A DNA stretch of 9,156 bases from Planctomycetaceae bacterium (GTDB lineage: Bacteria; Planctomycetota; Planctomycetia; Pirellulales; UBA1268): assembly GCA_018694455.1 (NCBI GenBank), contig JABHNP010000045.1:1-9156 (forward strand). The letters run 5' to 3'. The notes beneath the pieces were generated by a model. That model did not search any database. It was given only the letters and a program-made list of their open reading frames with translations, and had not been told where the DNA came from. A program made the translations under genes and the position numbers. Of this stretch, positions 1 to 7,034 are shown piece by piece (within the stretch, counting starts at the first letter, position 1; every line of letters starts with the position of its first letter).

Positions 1-1767
1 ATCGATCAGATGGCCCGAGAAGGCATGCGGTTTACGAACGCGCTCGCAGGCTCACCTGTCTGTGCTCCTCTGCGCTGTAATCTCATGACAGGCAAGCATT
101 CCGGGCATGCATCGGTACGAGCGAACGATGGTGGAACTCCCTTGCGAGAGGGTGAGGAAACAATTGCTTCAATGCTGAAGCAAAAAGGGTATGCCACGGG
201 AGGGTTTGGTAAATGGGGTTGCGGGGGGCGTGATTCTACCGGCGTCCCGGAGAAGCACGGCTTCGATGTTTTCTTTGGATACTACGATCAGGTGCACGCA
301 CACTCTTTCTATACGCCGTACCTCATTCGTAATAGTGAAGAGGTTGTTCTGGAGGGGAATGTGGGTGGCCGAACCGGAAAAACCTATTCAGAGTATCCAA
401 TTCATGCAGCCGCCCTTCAGTTCATACGAGAAAATAAAGAAAGGCCCTTCTTGTGCTACATGCCGATTACACCACCTCATGGCATGTACGACATTCCAGC
501 CGATGACCCTGCCTGGGAACTGTATAAGAATGAAGCATGGATGCGTGACCCAACGATTTCTCAAGACACAAAAAATTATGCTGCGATGGTCTCGATGGTT
601 GATCGTGAGGTTGGGAATGTCCTTGATCTTTTGCATGAGCTCGGACTTGAAGACAACACGATTGTGTTTTTTACGGGAGACAACGGTGGGCAGGATCGAT
701 TCAAAAGCAAGGAACACCCGCGTGGTTTTTTTGGACCGAACGTCAACCCAGAGAATGGGGTTGAGTTTCGCGGTGGGAAAGGCAATCTCTATGAAGGTGG
801 CTTGAAGATTCCGTTTCTTGTTCGATGGCCTGGAGTAGTTGCGGCGAATACGGTTCGTGATCTTGTTTTTTATCAGCCCGACATTATGGCAACGATTGCT
901 GACTTAACAAATACAAAAGCTCCTGAAGATACCGACGGCATTTCGATTGCTCCGACGCTTCTCGGGGCAGATGGCTCGCAGAAGTTGCATGAAATGATGT
1001 ATTGGGAGTACGGGAATCAGACGGCGGTTCGATATGGAAAATGGAAAGCAATTCAGCCCGGAAAGCCAAAAGGAAGTAAGCAGAATCAGCCTTGGGAACT
1101 CTATGACCTGTCCAGAGATGTGAGTGAGTCTATATCTGTCGCAGATAGTCATTCAGATGTTCTTGAGAAAATGAAAGCCTTTGCAGATGCCTCGCACGAT
1201 CCGGTTGAAGCCGGAACGTACTATGACAAAAGTAGAGAGCGTCACGAACAAGACCGAAAGGCAAAGTGGGGGACGCTGCGTGAAGATCAAAGTCCCCTGA
1301 AAAACGCACAACGAATCCCAGAACAGGATATCGTGCCATTCGAAGAGATGAAGTTGATCCGCTGGAGCAGTGAAAACAGGGCGAACGACCGACTTGCGAA
1401 ATACGCAATAGATGGAAAGCCGAGTAAAGTATGGCACTCACAGTTTTCACAAGAAAAGAAAAAGCATCCACATGAACTGGTGATTGATTTGGGTCAAACC
1501 CGAATGATCAATGGTTTCTATTATTTAGCGAGGCAAGATAAGGGGTGGAACGGTGCTTTTGAAGAAACAGAATTCTATGTGTCGGATAACGCTGATCACT
1601 TTCCAGAAGAGCCGTACTTGCGCTGTCTCTTTAAAAAGGAAAAGCAGGCTCAGCGTGTGGAGGGTGATGCAATAGCGGCTCGCTATGTACTGGTACGCAA
1701 TATATCCGAAGTTTCAGGTAATGATTTTGGATCAGCAGCAGATATTGCAGTGATCCTGGCGAAGTAG
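1..1767 (+). CDS. Type I sulfatase with C-terminal F5/8C (discoidin-like) domain, 5' truncated
   Basis: The reading frame is open from base 1, so the true start lies upstream; by comparison with the family, roughly 50-70 N-terminal residues (signal peptide and first Asp-Asp metal ligands) are missing. What is visible: the formylglycine motif CAPLR followed by CNLMTG (Cys codon at 61-63); GKWGCGG; TPPH with its His at 478-480; the metal-binding TGDNGG (Asp 679-681, Asn 682-684); and GGKGNLYEGG with the probable active-site Lys at 778-780. This family uses formylglycine and Ca2+ to hydrolyse sulfate esters, usually in the periplasm or outside the cell. From about 1348 to 1764 a second domain begins (IRWSSENRANDRLAKYAIDG, then VIDLGQ) and matches the F5/8 type C fold, often a carbohydrate-binding module. 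The subfamily has Gly where many sulfatases have His after GKW. The sulfated substrate cannot be read from sequence. It is followed 75 nt later by the cytochrome-like gene. Confidence 0.93.
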   Translation: MDQMAREGMRFTNALAGSPVCAPLRCNLMTGKHSGHASVRANDGGTPLREGEETIASMLKQKGYATGGFGKWGCGGRDSTGVPEKHGFDVFFGYYDQVHAHSFYTPYLIRNSEEVVLEGNVGGRTGKTYSEYPIHAAALQFIRENKERPFLCYMPITPPHGMYDIPADDPAWELYKNEAWMRDPTISQDTKNYAAMVSMVDREVGNVLDLLHELGLEDNTIVFFTGDNGGQDRFKSKEHPRGFFGPNVNPENGVEFRGGKGNLYEGGLKIPFLVRWPGVVAANTVRDLVFYQPDIMATIADLTNTKAPEDTDGISIAPTLLGADGSQKLHEMMYWEYGNQTAVRYGKWKAIQPGKPKGSKQNQPWELYDLSRDVSESISVADSHSDVLEKMKAFADASHDPVEAGTYYDKSRERHEQDRKAKWGTLREDQSPLKNAQRIPEQDIVPFEEMKLIRWSSENRANDRLAKYAIDGKPSKVWHSQFSQEKKKHPHELVIDLGQTRMINGFYYLARQDKGWNGAFEETEFYVSDNADHFPEEPYLRCLFKKEKQAQRVEGDAIAARYVLVRNISEVSGNDFGSAADIAVILAK

Positions 1768-1842
1768 GTTGGTGGAATTTTCTGTTGTAATAGGGTCAGT
1801 ACACGACGTCTATATGAGATACCCGGCATATTGTGGGAAGTG

Positions 1843-4650
1843 ATGTTGCAGGCAAAACTCGTCATCTGTGTTCTTTCAGCGTTCATTGGTACCGGTGCGT
1901 TTACGGTATCAAAAGCAGTTGCATCCGGTGACAGGGCTTCACAGGTCGATTTTTTCGAGACCAAAATCAGACCTGTGCTGATTGAGCATTGCTACGAATG
2001 CCATTCAGCTAAGGCGGGAAAAGCAAAAGGTGGCTTGCGGCTTGATTCCAAACAGGGATGGCTGGTGGGCGGAGACTCCGGCCCAGCAATCATTCCCGGT
2101 AAGCCGGATGAAAGTCATGTTCTTCTTGCAATAAATTACAGCGGCGACATGTCAGAAATGCCGCCAAAGTCTCGGCTCTCGTCCGAAGTCATTCATGACT
2201 TTACTCAGTGGATTCAAGACGGAGCTGTTGATCCAAGGCAAGTCGAGGGGGCAGCACTCGAGAAGAAGGCTATAGATGTTGAGGCCGGAAAAAAGTATTG
2301 GGCGTTTCAGCCACGTCGAACATTCGCAGAAGAGGATTCGATTGACAGGCTTGCTCGTCCAAAGTCTCCCCCAGCTACTGCCGATAAGCTTGTAAGAAGG
2401 CTATTCCTTGATGTCGTAGGGCTGCCACCAACTCTCGAGGAGCAGAGTGAGTTTCAGGCGGTGTATAGCAACGAGTCTCCTGAAAGAGCAGTTGAGGTAT
2501 TTCTAAATGATCTCTTTGGTCGAAAAGAGTTTGGAGAAAAGTGGGCTCGCCACTGGCTCGATGTTGCTCGCTACGCGGATTCGAATGGGAGTGACTTCAA
2601 CCTAACGTATCCCGAGGCGTGGCGGTATCGAAACTATGTGATCAAAGCGTTGAATGATGACCTTCCGTATGACCAGTTTCTTCTCGAGCAAATTGCAGGT
2701 GATCTTCTTCCCTATGACACTCTGGAACAGAGGAATCAGCAACTTGTTGCAACTACTTTTTTGATGGTCGGGCCGAAAATGCTAACTGAACGAGACAAAG
2801 AAAAAATGCGTCTCGATATTGCTGATGAACAGCTCGACACAATCGGTCGAGCAACAATGGGACTCACGCTCGGATGTGCCCGCTGTCACGACCATAAGTT
2901 TGATCCAATTCCAACCACAGACTATTACGCAATGGCGGGTATCTTCCACGGCACCCTGACGACAGATGGCATTCTCATGAATAATGTCAATGTTTCGGGC
3001 TGGAAAGAGACAGACTTACTGATCAATGATGACGAGACACAACGGTTGCAGGCATTTCGTTCAAAAATAAAAAGTATCGAGGAAAAAATTCAGCAGAAAC
3101 AGCAGCGAAGGGAGTTAGTTTTAGGTTCCGCAGTCGGCGTACTTGTTGACGATAGTGATGCTACGCGAAAAGGGACGTGGCGGAAGTCGACCCATCGTCC
3201 TAAGTATGTTGGTGATCACTATCTTGTGGCAGATAATCAGAAGTCTCCATTTTCAATCGAGTGGAAAGCCACTTTGCCCAATCCTGGAAAGTATGAACTT
3301 CGGGTCAGTTTTCGAGGCGGTAAAGGTCTTGCGACGAATGTTCGCTACACAGTGCACCACGCCGAGGGTGAGGATCAAGTTGTTGTTGACCAGACAGTCC
3401 TTCCTTCCATCGATCAACTATGGCAGCCGATCGGTCAGTTTGAATTTGATACGAAAGCTGTCGTGAGTCTTGCGGACACAGCGACAGATAAGCCAATTCT
3501 TGCTGACGCTATTCGACTCGTGCATGTAGAAGATCTTGAGAAAGACAGGCCGACGGACACGTCATCGTTGGACGAAGAGATCAAGCAATTGGAAAAGACG
3601 CTCGCAGGTATCAAGAAAGAAACTCCTGAAATACCGAGGGCTATGGCTGCTCAAGACAATGAATCGGAACGCATAGGTGACTTGCATGTGCGTATTCGTG
3701 GAGAAACAAAAAATCTGGGAGAAAGGGTTTCACGAGGATTTCTCCAAGTGGTGAACTGGAATGGTGCGGCACAGTTCTCTATCCCAACTCATGAGTCAGG
3801 ACGAGTGCAGCTGGCTGAGTGGATCACTGCTAAGGAGAATCCACTGACTGCTCGGGTTATGGTGAATCGGATCTGGCAGCACCTGTTTGGCCGAGGCATT
3901 GTGGAAACGAGTGACAACTTTGGTGTGCGGGGAGCGCTTCCGTCGAACCCCGAGCTTCTTGATTTTCTTGCCGAAGAGTTTGTAGAAGGCAATTGGTCAG
4001 TCAAAAGTGTGATCCGAAAGATTATTACGTCGAAAACATATCAGCAGGCTGTCGCTGACGTTTTGGACGGGGCTGACGAAAAATCACAATTTCAAAAACA
4101 GTACCGGCGTCCTGCTCCGGCTGAGACAATTCGTGATTCTCTACTGGCAGTCTCAGGAAAGCTTGATGGGGAGTCTCGCGATTCCGTTGTGAGTGAACTT
4201 GGTATGCATGCCATTGAGTCAAATGGAAAGCGGCATGTGTCGTTGGGGCAAACTGGTAAGCTTCGACAGCGGAGTGTGTATCTACCTGTTGTGAGAGGTG
4301 CTGTTCCACCATCGTTGGCTGTTTTTGACTTCCCGAACCCCGATCTTGTCACAGGGAAGAGGGCAATAACAACGGTGCCGGCGCAGGCCTTATTCATGAT
4401 GAATTCACCATTTGTTTATGAAATGTCATATGCTTTGAGTTTGCTCTTGCTGCAAAACAATGTGACAATTGAGAAAAGTATTCAGCAGCTCTATCGACGT
4501 GTTCTTATTCGCCAGGCAGGTCGCGATGAGGTGAGCAAGGGGAAAAAATATGTTGCTGAGTTGATGGAAGAGGGGCAGGCACTTGAGCAATCGTTTGCTT
4601 CGTTTGTCCAAGTTGTATTCTGCTCAGCAGAATTCCGGTTTATTGAATAG
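1843..4650 (+). CDS. PSCyt1-DUF1549-DUF1553 planctomycete cytochrome-like protein with golvesin domain
   Basis: About 935 aa, exported; biochemical function unknown. Numbering from ATG 1843: hydrophobic signal segment at about 4-28; PSCyt1 cytochrome c domain at about 37-95 with CYECH (Cys50, Cys53, His54) and a downstream MPPKS that could supply the Met ligand; DUF1549/PSCyt2 at about 165-375, including VGLPPT and a second CxxCH (CARCH, Cys345-His349); a helical stretch of charged heptad-like residues at about 400-425; a golvesin/Xly-type beta-sandwich at about 431-562 (VDDSDA, YTVHHAEG, ADAIRLVHV); a second charged helix at about 577-593; DUF1553/PSD1 at about 650-930 (RVMVNRIWQHLFGRG). Three in-frame starts lie close together: TTG 1831, GTG 1840 and ATG 1843. 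I chose the ATG because it gives a compact signal peptide, but no well-spaced Shine-Dalgarno supports any of them (939 aa if TTG). These proteins are typically encoded next to DUF1501 genes, as here (18 nt gap). A role in envelope-linked polysaccharide handling or electron transfer is inference only. Confidence 0.94.
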   Translation: MLQAKLVICVLSAFIGTGAFTVSKAVASGDRASQVDFFETKIRPVLIEHCYECHSAKAGKAKGGLRLDSKQGWLVGGDSGPAIIPGKPDESHVLLAINYSGDMSEMPPKSRLSSEVIHDFTQWIQDGAVDPRQVEGAALEKKAIDVEAGKKYWAFQPRRTFAEEDSIDRLARPKSPPATADKLVRRLFLDVVGLPPTLEEQSEFQAVYSNESPERAVEVFLNDLFGRKEFGEKWARHWLDVARYADSNGSDFNLTYPEAWRYRNYVIKALNDDLPYDQFLLEQIAGDLLPYDTLEQRNQQLVATTFLMVGPKMLTERDKEKMRLDIADEQLDTIGRATMGLTLGCARCHDHKFDPIPTTDYYAMAGIFHGTLTTDGILMNNVNVSGWKETDLLINDDETQRLQAFRSKIKSIEEKIQQKQQRRELVLGSAVGVLVDDSDATRKGTWRKSTHRPKYVGDHYLVADNQKSPFSIEWKATLPNPGKYELRVSFRGGKGLATNVRYTVHHAEGEDQVVVDQTVLPSIDQLWQPIGQFEFDTKAVVSLADTATDKPILADAIRLVHVEDLEKDRPTDTSSLDEEIKQLEKTLAGIKKETPEIPRAMAAQDNESERIGDLHVRIRGETKNLGERVSRGFLQVVNWNGAAQFSIPTHESGRVQLAEWITAKENPLTARVMVNRIWQHLFGRGIVETSDNFGVRGALPSNPELLDFLAEEFVEGNWSVKSVIRKIITSKTYQQAVADVLDGADEKSQFQKQYRRPAPAETIRDSLLAVSGKLDGESRDSVVSELGMHAIESNGKRHVSLGQTGKLRQRSVYLPVVRGAVPPSLAVFDFPNPDLVTGKRAITTVPAQALFMMNSPFVYEMSYALSLLLLQNNVTIEKSIQQLYRRVLIRQAGRDEVSKGKKYVAELMEEGQALEQSFASFVQVVFCSAEFRFIE

Positions 4651-4657
4651 TGACATC

Positions 4658-4661
4658 AGGA
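4658..4661 (+). promoter_or_regulatory. Shine-Dalgarno of the DUF1501 gene
   Basis: AGGA lies 7 nt upstream of ATG 4669, within the 18-nt gap after the DUF1553 stop. It supports this start and translation from a shared transcript. Confidence 0.55.
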
Positions 4662-4668
4662 ACACGGT

Positions 4669-6078
4669 ATGAGTCAGTGTCATCAATTCACAACGTCCCA
4701 CAACCGTCGCCATTGGTTGCAGTCAACAGCCTGTGGTTTTGGGGCCCTTGCATTTCAGGCTTTTGCGCAACGTATTGCACGTGCTGCGGAATCCAGCTTT
4801 GATCACAAGCCTCGAGCCAAACGCGTTATATTTCTTTTTATGCATGGTGGTGTTTCTCAGGTGGATTCGTTTGATCCGAAGCCTGCACTTACTGAGTACA
4901 ACGGAAAAAAGTTGCCCTTCAAAGGAATTGAAAACCTGGATGTGTCTCTGAAAGACAAAGCGGGGTACGGCAATCTACTAGACACACCCTGGAAGTTTCA
5001 GCAGTACGGAGAGAGTGGTGCATGGGTAAGTGAACTTTGGCCACACCTCGCAAAGCATGCCGATGATCTCTGCTTCATCAAATCTATGCACACAAAAGGG
5101 ACGTCGCATGGTCAAGCTGTTTCGATGATCCATACGGGTAACGATAATCTCTTGCGGCCGTCAGTTGGTGCGTGGGTGAGTTACGGCCTTGGTGCGGAGA
5201 ATGAAAATCTTCCAGCGTTCATTAGTATTACGCCGCCAGCAGGACATGGTGGAACCCGCAATTATGGTTCAGCCTTTCTTCCTGCTCATCATCAGGCCAC
5301 AGCACTTGGTCACTCAGCGAGTAAAGCAGAAGATGCAACGATCGACTATCTCCAGCCGGATGGTGCCCATTCTGTACATCAGCATCGCCAACTCGAGATG
5401 CTTCACGAAATGAATAAAAGGCATTTTGAAAAGAGCCAAGATCCACAGCTCGATGGTGTGATTCGTAGTTACGAACTAGCTGCGCGTATGCAAGGTGTTG
5501 CACCGGAATTAATTGATCTCAGCAATGAATCTGAAAGAACACGAAAGTTGTACGGTATGGACCGGAAAGAAACATTGGATTTCGGTCACCGTTGCCTCTT
5601 GGCCCGTCGTTTCTGTGAAGCTGGAGTTCGATATATTCAAGTGAGCACGCCATATGTCTGGGATCAGCATAATAATCTTGTAAAGGGTCACACGAGGAAT
5701 GCATTGAGTGTTGATAAGCCAATAGCAGGACTTCTTGAAGATTTGAAACAACGAGGTATGTTCGACGATACACTTGTTGTCTGGGGAACTGAATTTGGTC
5801 GTACGCCGGTTGTACAAGGTAAAAACGGGCGTGATCACAATCCTGCCGGATTCACTGTCTGGCTCAGTGGTGCCGGGGTAGAGGCTGGTTTCAGTCATGG
5901 TTCAACCGATGAATTTGGTTATTTTGCGCAAGACAACAAAGTGCATATGCACGACCTTCATGCAACAATCCTGCATATCCTGGGAATTAATCATGAAAAG
6001 CTGACGTATCGTTACGCCGGCCGTGATTTTCGTTTGACCGATGTCTATGGCGAGGTCGTCAGTGATATTCTTGCGTGA
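4669..6078 (+). CDS. DUF1501 family protein with Tat-type signal
   Basis: 469 aa, a usual length for DUF1501, a family in the alkaline phosphatase/sulfatase-like fold with no established reaction. The N-terminus carries a twin-arginine motif (NRRHWLQ, residues 12-18) followed by a moderately hydrophobic stretch and an Ala-rich region near residue 40, so export in folded form by Tat is likely. The domain core starts at RVIFLFMHGG (about 52-61) with the typical VDSFDPKP. Further landmarks are TSHGQAVSM (145-153), WGTEFGRTP (372-380), GRDHNP (387-392) and VHMHDLHAT (425-433). The Glu, Asp and His residues in these last three blocks are the likely metal-site equivalents; this is inference from the fold. 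The start at ATG 4669 has an AGGA Shine-Dalgarno. It directly follows its usual DUF1549/DUF1553 partner, which suggests that the two act together. Confidence 0.95.
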   Translation: MSQCHQFTTSHNRRHWLQSTACGFGALAFQAFAQRIARAAESSFDHKPRAKRVIFLFMHGGVSQVDSFDPKPALTEYNGKKLPFKGIENLDVSLKDKAGYGNLLDTPWKFQQYGESGAWVSELWPHLAKHADDLCFIKSMHTKGTSHGQAVSMIHTGNDNLLRPSVGAWVSYGLGAENENLPAFISITPPAGHGGTRNYGSAFLPAHHQATALGHSASKAEDATIDYLQPDGAHSVHQHRQLEMLHEMNKRHFEKSQDPQLDGVIRSYELAARMQGVAPELIDLSNESERTRKLYGMDRKETLDFGHRCLLARRFCEAGVRYIQVSTPYVWDQHNNLVKGHTRNALSVDKPIAGLLEDLKQRGMFDDTLVVWGTEFGRTPVVQGKNGRDHNPAGFTVWLSGAGVEAGFSHGSTDEFGYFAQDNKVHMHDLHATILHILGINHEKLTYRYAGRDFRLTDVYGEVVSDILA

Positions 6079-6113
6079 TCCCCATTCAAAATTTTTAAAC
6101 GGCAGATGGCCGA

Positions 6114-7034
6114 ATGAAACATCCTACGATTCTCTCGCTTGGTGAAGTGCTGTGGGATTTGTTTCCGGATGGTGAACGCTTTGGTGGTGCACCAGCCAAC
6201 TTTGCATGCCATGCTGCGGTTCAGGGCGCTGACGTAACAATGCTCAGCGCAGTCGGAGACGATCAATACGGACGTGATGCTATCCGCTTTCTCAGTGCGT
6301 ATGGCATTGATGTAAGTCTTATGCAGGTAATTTCTGAAACGCCGACTGGTACGGTAGGTGTTGAAGTTGATGCTGATGGCAAACCAACGTTTGTGATTCA
6401 TCAGGGTTCGGCATGGGATAACCTCACTTGGAACGATGCGATAGCTTCGCGAATAGCTACAGTTGATGCGGTCTATTTCGGGACGTTGGGGCAGCGTGAT
6501 CTTGTCTCACGAGCCACAATCCGTCGAGTTGTCGAGACGGCTTCCCTCGCAGGAATTCCCCGTATTCTGGACGTCAATCTCAGGACGCCATTCTTTGATG
6601 CTGAGATGATTTGTAACTCGGTTCAGCTCGCCAGTATTTTAAAACTTAGTGACGACGAACTGGTTGAGGTTTGCTCTGCCTGTAACATTAGCAAGACCGA
6701 CCAGCCCGAAGGAGATCTCAGAGGCCTGCTCGAGTTTGGGAATCTTGACATGGTTATTTTGACTTGTGGAAAAGCCGGAGCCGTGCTGGTCACGCCTGAT
6801 GATACTGTCACCCAGAATGGGATCTCTACGAATGTCATCGACACAGTTGGTGCCGGGGATGCATTCACCGCAGCCTTCCTCGTTGGCCAACTGCGAGGCG
6901 ATCCTCACGATCAAAACCTGCGAAATTCATGTGAGGTCGCCGCGGCGACGTGTGCTCATTCCGGAGCACTTCCAGAAACAAGCGTGGATTGCTCGAGCAA
7001 CAACGGCATGCCTGACTGCGGAGGCCTTACGTGA
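6114..7034 (+). CDS. PfkB-family carbohydrate kinase, fructokinase-like
   Basis: 306 aa, normal for ribokinase/PfkB sugar kinases, which transfer phosphate from ATP to a sugar hydroxyl. There is no signal peptide, so it is cytoplasmic, unlike every other product here. Landmarks: SLGEVLWDLFP at the N-terminus; the sugar-binding GGAPAN (residues 24-29); VGDDQYGRDA; ILDVNLR in the middle; ILTCGKAGA; and the second PfkB signature DTVGAGDAFTAAFL, with the anion hole GAG and catalytic base Asp249. The GEVLWD opening and GGAPANFA match bacterial fructokinases, but PfkB specificity is hard to assign; a 2-keto-3-deoxy sugar acid or another hexose derivative is possible. ATG 6114 has no clear Shine-Dalgarno. 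It follows the DUF1501 stop by 35 nt, and its stop overlaps the next start. The likely job is to phosphorylate a monosaccharide released by the neighbouring enzymes. Confidence 0.93.
   Translation: MKHPTILSLGEVLWDLFPDGERFGGAPANFACHAAVQGADVTMLSAVGDDQYGRDAIRFLSAYGIDVSLMQVISETPTGTVGVEVDADGKPTFVIHQGSAWDNLTWNDAIASRIATVDAVYFGTLGQRDLVSRATIRRVVETASLAGIPRILDVNLRTPFFDAEMICNSVQLASILKLSDDELVEVCSACNISKTDQPEGDLRGLLEFGNLDMVILTCGKAGAVLVTPDDTVTQNGISTNVIDTVGAGDAFTAAFLVGQLRGDPHDQNLRNSCEVAAATCAHSGALPETSVDCSSNNGMPDCGGLT
7020..7024 (+). promoter_or_regulatory. Shine-Dalgarno of second sulfatase, inside the kinase gene
   Basis: GGAGG sits 6 nt before GTG 7031 and lies within the last codons of the PfkB gene. This decides the non-ATG start. 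The GTG (7031-7033) overlaps the kinase TGA (7032-7034), an arrangement typical of translational coupling. Confidence 0.7.

Noticed and set aside
191..805. 204-codon + strand open frame inside the first sulfatase
   Set aside because: It is out of frame with a sulfatase carrying all catalytic motifs, and its translation shows no domain pattern.
1768..1842. 75-nt spacer between the first sulfatase and the cytochrome-like gene, checked for a terminator or promoter
   Set aside because: I saw no stem-loop followed by a T run and no clear promoter hexamers; this is only a reading by eye.
5509..5898. 129-codon minus-strand open frame inside the DUF1501 gene
   Set aside because: It is fully covered by a conserved DUF1501 coding region, with no motif or separate ribosome site to support it.
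6088..6096. A/T-rich AAAATTTTT run between the DUF1501 and kinase genes, considered as terminator or promoter
   Set aside because: There is no GC stem before the T run and no convincing -35/-10 pair, and the 35-nt gap is easily explained as an intra-operon spacer.
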